Part shown: positions 1-7,714 of the stretch, one piece after another
Position numbering within the stretch: the first letter of the stretch is position 1
Layout: each line of letters starts with the position of its first letter
Assembly (NCBI GenBank): GCA_016296565.1
Contig: JAEDJB010000023.1
Location: forward strand, 1-19,554
DNA length: 19,554 nt
Reading direction: 5' to 3'
Source: Oscillospiraceae bacterium
Lineage (GTDB): Bacteria; Bacillota; Clostridia; Oscillospirales; Oscillospiraceae
Notes under the pieces: model-generated
Databases searched by the model: none
Told to the model about the DNA's origin: nothing
The model's input: the letters and a program-made list of their open reading frames with translations, nothing else
Translations under genes and position numbers: made by a program

Positions 1-714
1 GTGTGCATCACCCCCGACGAGGAGGTGGGCCAGGGGGCCGACTACGCGGACCTGGAAAAGCTGGGGGCGGACTATGGCTACACCGTAGACGGGGGCCCCC
101 TGGGCAGCCTGGAGTATGAAAACTTCAACGCCGCCGGGGCGGACGTTACCATCCACGGGGTGAACATCCACCCGGGAGACGCCAAAAACAAGATGAAGAA
201 CGCCTGCCTCATCGCCGCGGAGCTCATCGCCATGGTGCCCCCGGCAGAGGCCCCTGCCCACACCGAGGGGTACGAGGGCTTCTACCACCTGTGCACCATG
301 TCCGGGGACGAGAGCCAGTCCAAGCTGGAGTGGATCATCCGGGACCACGATCGGGAGAAGTTTGAAGCCCGCAAGACCGTGATGGCCAACATCGGGGCCT
401 ATCTGAACAGCAAGTATGGCGCCGGAACGGTGGAGATGGACATTCAGGACACCTACCGGAACATGAAGGAGATGGTCCTGCCCCACCCGGAAATTCTGGA
501 CCGGGCCCGGGCAGCCTTCCGGGCGGCGGGGATCGAGCCGGTGGACGTGGCCATCCGGGGCGGCACCGACGGGGCCAAGCTGAGCTTTCTGGGGCTGCCC
601 TGCCCCAACCTGTCCACCGGGGGGTACCATTTCCATGGGGTCCATGAATATATTCCCCGAGAGTCTTTGGAGAGCATGACGGAGGTTCTGGTCCATCTGC
701 TGACCGGGGTGTAA
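1..714 (+). CDS. pepT: Peptidase T (aminotripeptidase), 3' part
   Basis: This is the C-terminal ~237 residues of a zinc tripeptidase that removes the N-terminal residue from tripeptides in the cytoplasm; the reading frame is open at base 1, so the true start lies outside the window. The M20-family signature TPDEEVGQGAD near the left edge holds the catalytic general-base Glu and a zinc-ligand Glu. Further on come the dimerisation-domain stretch IHGVNIHPGDAKNKM, the IRGGTDGAKLS segment and the terminal GGYHFHGVHEYIP segment with the last zinc-ligand His. PepT is usually about 405-410 residues, so roughly 170 N-terminal residues are missing. The GTG at base 1 is not a real start. No hairpin terminator follows the stop; a tRNA promoter begins about 30 bp later. 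Identification is by motif recognition and is confident. Confidence 0.93.
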   Translation: MCITPDEEVGQGADYADLEKLGADYGYTVDGGPLGSLEYENFNAAGADVTIHGVNIHPGDAKNKMKNACLIAAELIAMVPPAEAPAHTEGYEGFYHLCTMSGDESQSKLEWIIRDHDREKFEARKTVMANIGAYLNSKYGAGTVEMDIQDTYRNMKEMVLPHPEILDRARAAFRAAGIEPVDVAIRGGTDGAKLSFLGLPCPNLSTGGYHFHGVHEYIPRESLESMTEVLVHLLTGV

Positions 715-742
715 AAAAAGAGGAAAAACTTCAAAAAAACAG

Positions 743-771
743 TTGACAAATGCGAATCGGTGGGGTATACT
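743..771 (+). promoter_or_regulatory. Consensus vegetative promoter for the tRNA operon
   Basis: TTGACA (743-748) and TATACT (766-771) are separated by exactly 17 bp. The predicted start is near 778-780, about 28 bp before the first tRNA. The near-perfect match fits a strong, growth-linked stable-RNA promoter. Confidence 0.85.
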
Positions 772-806
772 AATCATCGTCCGCTGGGCACGGCGGCGGG
801 CGAAAC

Positions 807-883
807 GGCGGCATAGCTCAGTTGGCTAGAGCATTCGGTTCATACCCGAAGTGTCACTGGTTCAAATCCAGTTGCCGCTACCA
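807..883 (+). tRNA. tRNA-Met (CAT), elongator type
   Basis: It folds as a complete cloverleaf with CCA encoded at 881-883. Acceptor stem 807-813 pairs with 873-879 and begins with a G-T wobble. The anticodon stem TTCGG/CCGAA carries anticodon CAT at 841-843, and the T arm holds the TTCAAAT loop. The first acceptor pair is formed and the anticodon stem lacks the GGG/CCC run of initiators, so this is not tRNA-fMet. A CAT anticodon could also belong to a lysidine-modified Ile2 tRNA, which cannot be ruled out by eye. Confidence 0.93.
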
Positions 884-885
884 CT

Positions 886-915
886 GCTCTCCGTGAGAGC
901 TTTCTCACGGAGAGC
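886..915 (+). other. Perfect 13-bp hairpin between tRNA-Met and tRNA-Glu
   Basis: GCTCTCCGTGAGA (886-898) pairs without mismatch with TCTCACGGAGAGC (903-915) around a GCTT loop. Neither side has a T tract, so it is not a standard intrinsic terminator. It starts three bases after the CCA of tRNA-Met and ends six bases before tRNA-Glu. It may be a processing site or a pause/attenuation structure in the tRNA precursor; that role is inferred. Confidence 0.7.
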
Positions 916-921
916 AACCCC

Positions 922-996
922 GGCCCGTTGGTCAAGTGGTTAAGACACCGCCCTTTCACGGCGGTAACATGGGTTCGAGTCCCGTACGGGTCACCA
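922..996 (+). tRNA. tRNA-Glu (TTC)
   Basis: Acceptor stem 922-928 pairs with 986-992 (one G-T wobble), with discriminator A993 and encoded CCA 994-996. The anticodon stem CCGCC/GGCGG encloses loop CTTTCAC with anticodon TTC at 955-957. The T arm carries the canonical TTCGAGT loop. Second gene of the tRNA operon. Confidence 0.96.
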
Positions 997-999
997 CAT

Positions 1000-1075
1000 G
1001 GAGGCATAGCTCAGCTGGTAGAGCGCTCGCCTCACACGCGAGAGGTCACAGATTCGAGTTCTGTTGTCTCCACCA
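1000..1075 (+). tRNA. tRNA-Val (CAC)
   Basis: Acceptor stem 1000-1006 pairs with 1065-1071 (one G-T wobble) and CCA is encoded at 1073-1075. The anticodon stem CTCGC/GCGAG encloses CTCACAC, giving anticodon CAC at 1033-1035, which reads GTG codons that are common in this GC-rich genome. It starts three bases after tRNA-Glu, so the two mature in one precursor. Confidence 0.96.
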
Positions 1076-1077
1076 AA

Positions 1078-1110
1078 ACACCTGAGATCATCTGATCTCA
1101 GGTGTTTTTT
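1078..1110 (+). terminator. Rho-independent terminator of the tRNA operon
   Basis: ACACCTGAGATCA (1078-1090) is followed two bases later by its exact complement (1093-1105), and the run of T continues to 1111. The stem is about 12 bp closed by a tight loop. It ends the tRNA transcript about 20 bp before the psuK promoter. Confidence 0.92.
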
Positions 1111-1130
1111 TGTCTCCGCAGATTTTTTCC

Positions 1131-1158
1131 TTGACAACGGGAAAAACTATGGTAGAAT
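1131..1158 (+). promoter_or_regulatory. Promoter for psuK-psuG
   Basis: TTGACA (1131-1136) and TAGAAT (1153-1158) are 16 bp apart, and a TG at 1150-1151 makes an extended -10. Predicted start is near 1165, about 40 bp upstream of the GTG start of psuK. Confidence 0.75.
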
Positions 1159-1207
1159 AAACTTATGATTAGAAAATAAACTTTTGCTTACAAGGGGGGG
1201 CGAGGGC

Positions 1208-2296
1208 GTGACCCAACGGGAACAACAGATCCTGCAGTGGATTCGGGAGGACCCCATGATCTCCCAGGAGGCTCTGGCGGAGCGGGCGGGGATCACCCGG
1301 TCGTCGGTGGGGGTGCACATCTCCAACCTGATGAAGAAGGGGCACATCCTGGGCAAGGGATATCTTCTCCCTGCCAGCCGCTATGTGGCGGTGGCCGGGG
1401 CGGTGAACGTGGACATCGGCGGCCGGTCCAAGGGGCCGCTGGTTCCCAGGGACTCCAACCCGGGCCAGGTCACCGTGAGCCTGGGCGGGGTGGGGCGGAA
1501 CATCGCCCACAACCTGACCCTGCTGGGGGTCAAGGTTCACCTACTCACCGCCCTGGGGGAGGACGTTCACGCCCGCCAAATCGAGCACTCCTGCCAGACC
1601 CTGGACATTGACCTGAGCCGGGTCCTGCGGGTGCCCGAGGGGGCCACGTCCACCTACCTGTTCCTCAGCGACCAGGGGGGCGACATGGTGCTGGCGGTGT
1701 CCGACATGGACATCTATGAAAAGCTCACCCCGGACTACTTCGCCCGCCACCTGGCCTTCCTCAACGGGGCGGCCCTGGTGGTGGCTGATGCTAACCTGCC
1801 GGCGGAGTCCCTGGTCTACCTGGCGGAGCACTGCACCGCCCCTCTCTTTGTGGACCCGGTGTCCACGGTGAAGGGGGAGAAGGTGCGGCCCATTCTGGGA
1901 AAGCTGCACACCTTCAAGCCCAACCGGCTGGAGGCGGAGCTTCTCTCCGGGGTGAAGATCACCGACCGGGCCAGCCTGGAGCGGGCTGCCCGGGTCCTGC
2001 TGGACACCGGGCTGGAGCGGCTCTTCCTCTCCCTGGGGGCGGAGGGGGTCTACGCCGCCGACCACCGGGAGCAGATTCTGGTCCCTTGCTGTCCCGCCCG
2101 GGTGAAAAATGCCACCGGGGGCGGAGACGCCTTCGCCGCGGCCCTGGCCTGGGCCTGGCTGGAGGGAAAAAACCTGGCCGACAGCGCCTTGGCCGCCAAC
2201 GCCGCTGCTGCCATTGCCGTGGAGGGGGAGGAGACCATCAACCCCATCCTCTCCCCGGAGGAAGTGGGGCGGCGCATGAAACAGATGGAGGTATAA
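1208..2296 (+). CDS. psuK: HTH-containing pseudouridine kinase (PfkB family)
   Basis: It likely phosphorylates pseudouridine to pseudouridine 5'-phosphate in the cytoplasm, the step before PsuG. Residues ~3-54 form a winged helix-turn-helix (REQQILQWIREDP, then ERAGITRSSVGVHISNLMKK). From ~residue 60 there is a PfkB ribokinase-like domain with AVNVDIGG, GGVGRNIAHNL and the family signature NATGGGDAFAAAL at ~301-313, whose Asp is the expected catalytic base. GTG at 1208 is chosen because AAGGGGGG (1192-1199) lies 8 bases upstream; an in-frame TTG at 1184 has no ribosome binding site. The product is 362 residues. It is 3 bp upstream of psuG, and no pseudouridine transporter lies in the operon. 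The substrate is inferred mainly from the neighbour, since other HTH-PfkB kinases use other nucleosides. Confidence 0.87.
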   Translation: MTQREQQILQWIREDPMISQEALAERAGITRSSVGVHISNLMKKGHILGKGYLLPASRYVAVAGAVNVDIGGRSKGPLVPRDSNPGQVTVSLGGVGRNIAHNLTLLGVKVHLLTALGEDVHARQIEHSCQTLDIDLSRVLRVPEGATSTYLFLSDQGGDMVLAVSDMDIYEKLTPDYFARHLAFLNGAALVVADANLPAESLVYLAEHCTAPLFVDPVSTVKGEKVRPILGKLHTFKPNRLEAELLSGVKITDRASLERAARVLLDTGLERLFLSLGAEGVYAADHREQILVPCCPARVKNATGGGDAFAAALAWAWLEGKNLADSALAANAAAAIAVEGEETINPILSPEEVGRRMKQMEV

Positions 2297-2299
2297 CCG

Positions 2300-3214
<915 letters not shown>

Positions 3215-3226
3215 AGGGCGCACCCC

Positions 3227-3255
3227 TTGAAAGAAACCCCGGCCTGTGGTATCAT
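3227..3255 (+). promoter_or_regulatory. Orphan promoter downstream of psuG
   Basis: TTGAAA (3227-3232) and TATCAT (3250-3255) are exactly 17 bp apart, and TGG at 3247-3249 gives an extended -10. No ORF follows; the next event is a terminator about 40 bp past the predicted start. The -10 context GGTATCAT is also found in the promoter of the MarR gene at 10045. Confidence 0.6.
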
Positions 3256-3261
3256 ATAGGT

Positions 3262-3336
3262 GCTGACTTCGATCCTTTTAGAGGTCGGTGCTAGGGAAGC
3301 GGTCTGCCGCCTGCGCGGCATACCGCTTCCTTTTTT
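3262..3336 (+). ncRNA. Candidate small RNA, ~75 nt, two hairpins
   Basis: The predicted transcript from the promoter at 3227-3255 has a first hairpin, 3263-3270 with 3281-3288 (8 bp, two G-U), around a 10-base loop GATCCTTTTA. A second hairpin at 3295-3330 is followed by six T. It has no ribosome binding site or start codon. I do not recognise the family; it lacks the conserved GGAAGGAAGCAG-type loop of SRP RNA. The alternative is that 3295-3336 is simply the psuG terminator and the promoter match is chance. Confidence 0.45.
3295..3336 (+). terminator. Intrinsic terminator after psuG / candidate sRNA
   Basis: GGAAGCGGT-C-TGCCGC (3295-3310) pairs with GCGGCA-T-ACCGCTTCC (3315-3330), a 15-pair stem with one internal mismatch and a CTGC loop, followed by TTTTTT at 3331-3336. 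Confidence 0.9.
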
Positions 3337-3340
3337 CGAC

Positions 3341-3377
3341 AAAAATGCCCCTGCCTGTTGGGAAGCAGGCAGGGGCA
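3341..3377 (-). terminator. Intrinsic terminator of the GTPase-NYN gene
   Basis: On the minus strand TGCCCCTGCCTG pairs perfectly with CAGGCAGGGGCA (plus-strand arms 3346-3357 and 3366-3377), followed by TTTTT (complement of 3341-3345). It begins 8 bases past the stop codon at 3385. Confidence 0.92.
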
Positions 3378-3384
3378 CGTTGTG

Positions 3385-5949
3385 TTAACCGGGCAGGTAT
3401 CCCTTTTCGTTGAGCTGGCGCACCATCTGGTCGATCTGCTGGCCCACCCATTCCACCTCCCGCCACAGCTCGGCGGCGGAGATGCGCAGCACCCCTGCCC
3501 GCAGGGCGGAGAGCTGGATGAGCCCGTCAGAGGTGGCCACCCGGACGGCGTAGTTTTTCCCGATTTCGGTGATCAGCTTTTCGATGAACATGTCCCCGGT
3601 CTCGTCCTGCTTGGTGTAGACCACATGGATGTTGTGGTAGTCTGACCGGCTGCCCTGGTTGCCTTTGACCTTGTAGCCGTCAAAAACCACCGCCACCTGG
3701 CACTTTTTGAAGCCCTGGTAGTTGCTGAGAATGTCCAGCAGCCGCTGGCGGGCGGCGTCCAGGCTGTCCTGGGCCAGGTCCTTGAGCACGTCCCAAGCGA
3801 AGATCATGTTGTACCCGTCCACAATCAGGTACTGCTGCTTGGGCGGCGCAATGGTCCGCCGGGGGCTTGTAGCGGGGACCTGGTTCATGACCTCCTGGGC
3901 CCGGTTGCGGATGGGGCCGAAGGTCCGCTGGAAGATGGCCTCCAGCTCCTTTTCGTCAATGTCCAGGTTCCGGGTGTAGACCCGGGGGAGAGGGTCCTCC
4001 GGCCGCTCCGGCCGCAGGCAGCTTTCCAGGTGCATGTACTCCGGGATCTTGTCCCACTTCACCGTAAAGCCTGCCCCGTGGGCACAAAACACGGAGTCCG
4101 GGGGGTTGTCCAGGTCCCGCTCCGGCTGGTAGCCCCGCTCTGCCGCCACCTGTTTGGCGTTGTGGCAGGGGGCGTAGCCATAAAAGGAACAGGAGAATTT
4201 TCCCCGGCCCCGGGTATAGGCGGCCACCTCCAGGGGGTAGTCCTTCATGGCGGACACCGGGGCGGTGCCAGTGAGCACCGCCGTCTCCCCGTCGTTTTCC
4301 GGGTTGGAGAAGGTCCCGGACATGGCCTGCAGGTCGCTGATGGCCCGGCCCAGCTGGGCGGCGGGCAGCTCCAGCCGGAACTGGTACCAGGGCTCCAGCA
4401 GGATGCTCTCCGCCTGCATGAGACCCTGACGCACCCCCCGGTAGGTGGCTTGGCGGAAGTCGCCCCCCTCGGTGTGCTTGGGGTGGGCCCGGCCGGACAT
4501 GAGGGTGATGCGAAGATCGGTGATGGGGGAGCCGGTGAGGACCCCCAGGTGGGTTTTCTCTTCCAGGTGGGTGAGGATGAGCCGCTGCCAGTTCCGGTCC
4601 AGCAAATCCTCGCTGCACCGGCTGTCAAAGACCAGACCGGACCCCCGCTCCAGAGGCTCCAGAAGCAGATGAACCTCGGCGTAGTGGCGGAGGGGCTCAA
4701 AGTGGCCCACCCCCTCCACGGGAGCGGCAATGGTCTCCTTGTAGAGGATGCGCCCGGCGTCCACCTGGACCTCCACGTCGAACCGCTGGGCGATGAGGCT
4801 TTTTAGAATCTCGATCTGAATCTGCCCCATAAGGCCCACGTGGATCTCCCGCAGGTGGGGGTCCCACACCACCCGGAGCTGAGGGTCCTCCTCTTCCAGC
4901 TGCCGCAGCTTGGGCAGGAAGGCCTGGGGGTCCTGGTCCGGGGGCAGGGTGAGGCGGTAGGTGAGCACCGGCTCCAGAAGGGGCGGGGGCGCGGGGGATT
5001 CCGCCCCCAGGCCCTGGCCGGGATAGGTCTGGGAAAGGCCCAGCACCGCGCAGACCTGGCCGGCCTGGGCGGTCTCCGCCGTCTGAAATTTGGCGCCGGA
5101 GTACAGCCGCAGCTGGGTGACCTTTTCCTCCGCCGCCTCTTCCCCGTGGAGAGGAAGGTAGGTGATGGGGTCCCGGACGGACAGGGTCCCGCCGGTGAGC
5201 TTTAAGTAGGTGAGCCGGCCTCCCTGGGTGTCCCGGGCGATTTTAAAGACCCGGGCTCCGAACTCCTGGGGGTAGACCGGGGCCTCGGTGTAGTCCGTGA
5301 GCCCCTGGAGGAAGGCCTCCACCCCCTCCAGCTTCAGGGCAGAGCCGAAGTACACGGGAAAGAGCCGGCCAATGCGGATGAGCCCGGAGAGGTCCCGGGA
5401 AGAGAGACTTCCGGATTCCAGATACCGGTCCAGAATGGCCTCCTCCCGCAGGGCGATGGATTCCTCCCAGTCGGTTCCCCGGTGGGAGAAGTTGACGCAG
5501 CCCTCGTCCAGGCGGCGGAGCTGATCCATCAGGGCCTCCTGCCCGGGGTTGGGCAGGTCCATTTTCGTGACAAAGAGGAAGGTGGGAATCTGGTTCCGGC
5601 GGAGCAGCCGCCACAGGGTTTCCGTGTGGGCCTGGACCCCGTCGGTGCCGCTGATGACCAGAATGGCGTAGTCCAGCACCTGTAAGGTGCGCTCCATCTC
5701 TGCGGAGAAGTCCACGTGGCCGGGGGTGTCCAGCAGGGTGACGGACAGCTCCGGGGTTTCGAAAATGGCCTGCTTGGAGAAGATGGTGATGCCCCGGGCC
5801 CGTTCCAGGTCGTGGGTGTCCAGGAAGGAATCCCGGTGGTCCACCCGGCCCAGCTTCTGTATGGTCCCGGCGGTGTAGAGCAGGGCCTCGGAGAGGGTGG
5901 TTTTGCCGGCGTCCACATGGGCCAGGATTCCGATGACAAGTCGTTTCAT
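3385..5949 (-). CDS. TetM/EF-G-like ribosomal GTPase fused to a Rae1/YacP NYN endonuclease
   Basis: The 854-residue cytoplasmic protein has two parts. Residues 1 to ~650 are a translational GTPase closest in appearance to ribosomal protection proteins: G1 AHVDAGKT (10-17), G2 RGITI (52-56), G3 DTPGH (74-78), G4 TKMD (128-131, where TetM has NKID) and G5 SA (203-204), then EF-G-like domains to ~600. Where TetM carries its drug-displacing loop SPVSTPADF, this protein has HPKHTEGGDF (489-498). A Cys-containing tail (FCAHGAGFTVKWDK, ~621-634) replaces the usual TetM end. Residues ~706-845 are a complete NYN/YacP domain: VDGYNMIFAWDVLKDL, VVFDGYKVKG, YTKQDETGDMFIEKL, VATSD, with acidic residues at D711, D757, D786 and D808. 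The best-known member, B. subtilis Rae1, cuts mRNA in the ribosomal A site. GAGGT at 5958-5962 sets the ATG at 5949. The function is inferred; it may be annotated elsewhere as tetracycline resistance or EF-G. Confidence 0.9.
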   Translation of the reverse strand: MKRLVIGILAHVDAGKTTLSEALLYTAGTIQKLGRVDHRDSFLDTHDLERARGITIFSKQAIFETPELSVTLLDTPGHVDFSAEMERTLQVLDYAILVISGTDGVQAHTETLWRLLRRNQIPTFLFVTKMDLPNPGQEALMDQLRRLDEGCVNFSHRGTDWEESIALREEAILDRYLESGSLSSRDLSGLIRIGRLFPVYFGSALKLEGVEAFLQGLTDYTEAPVYPQEFGARVFKIARDTQGGRLTYLKLTGGTLSVRDPITYLPLHGEEAAEEKVTQLRLYSGAKFQTAETAQAGQVCAVLGLSQTYPGQGLGAESPAPPPLLEPVLTYRLTLPPDQDPQAFLPKLRQLEEEDPQLRVVWDPHLREIHVGLMGQIQIEILKSLIAQRFDVEVQVDAGRILYKETIAAPVEGVGHFEPLRHYAEVHLLLEPLERGSGLVFDSRCSEDLLDRNWQRLILTHLEEKTHLGVLTGSPITDLRITLMSGRAHPKHTEGGDFRQATYRGVRQGLMQAESILLEPWYQFRLELPAAQLGRAISDLQAMSGTFSNPENDGETAVLTGTAPVSAMKDYPLEVAAYTRGRGKFSCSFYGYAPCHNAKQVAAERGYQPERDLDNPPDSVFCAHGAGFTVKWDKIPEYMHLESCLRPERPEDPLPRVYTRNLDIDEKELEAIFQRTFGPIRNRAQEVMNQVPATSPRRTIAPPKQQYLIVDGYNMIFAWDVLKDLAQDSLDAARQRLLDILSNYQGFKKCQVAVVFDGYKVKGNQGSRSDYHNIHVVYTKQDETGDMFIEKLITEIGKNYAVRVATSDGLIQLSALRAGVLRISAAELWREVEWVGQQIDQMVRQLNEKGYLPG

Positions 5950-5993
5950 GTATGGTTACCTCAATTTGGGGTTTGGATCGAAAGATATTTTAT

Positions 5994-6022
5994 ATTATAA
6001 CAAAAAAGGGGAACAAGGGGAA
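5994..6022 (-). promoter_or_regulatory. Extended -10 promoter of the GTPase-NYN gene
   Basis: On the minus strand TATAAT (5999-5994) is preceded by TGT, an extended -10. The -35 region 17 bp upstream (TTCCCC, 6022-6017) is weak. The predicted leader is about 40 nt. Confidence 0.6.
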
Positions 6023-6055
6023 GGGCTGCTTTGAAGTGCCCCTAAAACGGAAAAT

Positions 6056-6086
6056 CGGGGTTGGCGGAAACCACTCGCCAACCCCG
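6056..6086. other. 11-bp hairpin between divergent promoters
   Basis: CGGGGTTGGCG (6056-6066) pairs perfectly with CGCCAACCCCG (6076-6086) around a 9-base loop. The minus-strand side is followed by ATTTTCCGTTTT, a poor U tract; the plus side has none. It sits upstream of both divergent genes, so it is not in either predicted leader. Apart from this hairpin and the promoters, the 338-bp gap 5950-6287 holds only AT-rich sequence and the short palindrome AGGATTATCCT at 6132-6142. Confidence 0.55.
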
Positions 6087-6151
6087 TATTCCGAAGGTTA
6101 AAAAATGAAAAGAAGCTTTCTTGACTCTTGCAGGATTATCCTACCAAAAAC

Positions 6152-6184
6152 ATGTTACAAAAAAAGTCCTAAAAATGTTACAAT
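6152..6184 (+). promoter_or_regulatory. Candidate promoter and direct repeat upstream of the MATE gene
   Basis: The 9-mer ATGTTACAA occurs at 6152-6160 and 6175-6183, 23 bp start to start. The same bases give TTACAA (6155-6160), an 18-bp spacer and TACAAT (6179-6184) with an upstream TGT extension. A second possibility is TTGACA at 6237-6242, but no good -10 sits at the right distance (AATTAT at 15 bp). Which one is used cannot be decided by eye. Confidence 0.35.
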
Positions 6185-6287
6185 TCCTTTACGTTTCTGA
6201 GACTTTTCTCTGCAATTCCCAAAACTGCCCGACCATTTGACAATGGGTGTACAATAAAATTATCCCACAGGAAAGGGGGATGCTGGT

Positions 6288-7667
6288 ATGGCGTCTCTGG
6301 CGAAACAAGGGGATATGCGCATGACGGAGGGGAACATTTTCCGGCAGCTTCTCCTGTTTTCTCTGCCCCTTCTGGCGGGCAACTTCTGCCAGCAGCTCTA
6401 CAACGCCGTGGACAGCATCGTGGTGGGCAACTTCGTGGGCAAGGCGGCCCTGGCGGCGGTGGGGTCGGTAAATCCCGTTATCAATACCCTCATCGGCCTG
6501 TTCCTGGGCCTGTCCGCCGGCATCGGCGTGGTGATCTCCCAGCTCTACGGAGCCCAGGAGGAAAAGCGGGTGGGGAAGGCCGTCCAGACCAGCCTGCTGC
6601 TGGTTCTTCTGCTGTGCGTGGTGTTTACCGCTGTAGGGGTCCTGATGGTCCCCTTCATGCTCCGGTTCATGTCCACCCCGGAGGACGTGTTCGGGGAGGC
6701 TGCCACCTACCTGCGCATCTACTTTGCCGGGGTGTCAGGGCTGATGCTCTATAACCTGGGCTCAGGGATTCTCCGGGCGGTGGGGGACTCCAAGCGGCCT
6801 TTGTACTTCCTGCTCTTCTCTGCCGGGCTCAATACCCTTCTGGACCTGCTCTTTGTGGCGGGGTTCCGGTGGGGCATTGCCGGGGCGGCGGTGGCCACTG
6901 TAGCCAGCCAGGGAGTTTCCGCCCTGCTGGTGCTGGCGGTGCTCACCCGCACCGACGGGTGCTACCGGATCGTCTGGCAGGGGATGGGGATGGACACGCA
7001 CATCCTGCGAAACATTTTCGTGGTGGGGGTGCCCTCGGCCCTGCAGCTGGCGGTGACCTCCTTCTCCAACGTGTTCGTCCAGTCCTATGTTAACCGGTTC
7101 GACTCCTCCTGCATGGCCGGGTGGGCGGCCTATAACAAGCTGGACTCCTTCGCCCTGCTGCCCATGATGACCCTGTCCGTGGCGGCCACCACCTTTGTGG
7201 GCCAGAACGTGGGGGCCGGAAACTGGGAGCGGTCCAAGCAGGGGGCCCGGTGGGCTTTGATTATGGGCATCGTGTCCACAGCGGTGATCCTGGTGCCCCT
7301 GATGGTTCTGGCCCGGCCTTTGTGCGCCCTTTTTAACCAGGACGAGGCGGTGCTCACCTACGGGGCGTATTTCATTCGGGTGATCTCTCCCTTCTACTTG
7401 GTGGGCACCTTCAACCAGATTTACGCCGGGGTCCTCCGGGGCGCGGGGGACGCCCGGACGCCCACGATCATCATGCTCCTGTCCTTCGTGGTCTTCCGGC
7501 AGATCTATCTTTTTGTCACCTACCGGCTCTTCGGCACCCTCCTGCCGGTGGCCCTGGGGTATCCCATGGGCTGGATGCTGTGCGCGCTGCTCTTGGGAAT
7601 CTACTACCACAGCGGCCGCTGGATCAAACGCAGCTTCGTTACCCTCCCGGAAGGGGAAGAACCCTGA
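6288..7667 (+). CDS. MATE family multidrug/cation exporter
   Basis: This 459-residue inner-membrane protein is predicted to have 12 hydrophobic segments in two homologous halves. The MATE hallmarks are visible: the N-terminal ...LPLLAGNFCQQLYNAVDS followed by IVVGNFVGKAALAAVG, and the second-half MTLSVAATTFVGQNVGAGN with the conserved GQN(x)GA. Members export drugs or cationic metabolites using a Na+ or H+ gradient; the substrate here cannot be told. AGGAAAGGGGG at 6269-6279 lies about 8 bases before the ATG; in-frame ATGs follow at codons 10 and 12 but have poorer spacing. It is a single-gene unit divergent from the GTPase-NYN gene and is closed by its own terminator. Confidence 0.92.
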   Translation: MASLAKQGDMRMTEGNIFRQLLLFSLPLLAGNFCQQLYNAVDSIVVGNFVGKAALAAVGSVNPVINTLIGLFLGLSAGIGVVISQLYGAQEEKRVGKAVQTSLLLVLLLCVVFTAVGVLMVPFMLRFMSTPEDVFGEAATYLRIYFAGVSGLMLYNLGSGILRAVGDSKRPLYFLLFSAGLNTLLDLLFVAGFRWGIAGAAVATVASQGVSALLVLAVLTRTDGCYRIVWQGMGMDTHILRNIFVVGVPSALQLAVTSFSNVFVQSYVNRFDSSCMAGWAAYNKLDSFALLPMMTLSVAATTFVGQNVGAGNWERSKQGARWALIMGIVSTAVILVPLMVLARPLCALFNQDEAVLTYGAYFIRVISPFYLVGTFNQIYAGVLRGAGDARTPTIIMLLSFVVFRQIYLFVTYRLFGTLLPVALGYPMGWMLCALLLGIYYHSGRWIKRSFVTLPEGEEP

Positions 7668-7679
7668 CAGAACACAAAG

Positions 7680-7710
7680 AAGCCTCCCTTGTGAAAAGGG
7701 AGGCTTTTTT
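7680..7710. terminator. Bidirectional terminator between MATE and citrate synthase genes
   Basis: AAGCCTCCCTT (7680-7690) pairs with AAGGGAGGCTT (7696-7706) around GTGAA. The plus strand continues with T to 7710; on the minus strand the stem is followed by CTTTGTGTT, a weaker U tract. It separates the two convergent genes ending at 7667 and 7715. Confidence 0.88.
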
Positions 7711-7714
7711 CTGT

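Noticed and set aside
3262..3336. Signal recognition particle RNA (ffs) at the orphan transcript
   Set aside because: The string GTGCTAGG resembles part of Firmicute SRP RNA, but the conserved GGAAGGAAGC-type loop and expected length are absent.
3385..5949. Calling this gene a tetracycline resistance determinant (tetM/tetO class)
   Set aside because: The overall GTPase resemblance is clear, but the drug-displacing loop is replaced and a nuclease domain is fused. No resistance claim can be supported from sequence.
6105..6200. 31-codon frame (starting MKRSFLDSC) as a leader peptide before the MATE gene
   Set aside because: AAGG lies 8 bases upstream, but no attenuator hairpins follow and the candidate promoters lie within or downstream of it, so it would not be in the MATE mRNA.
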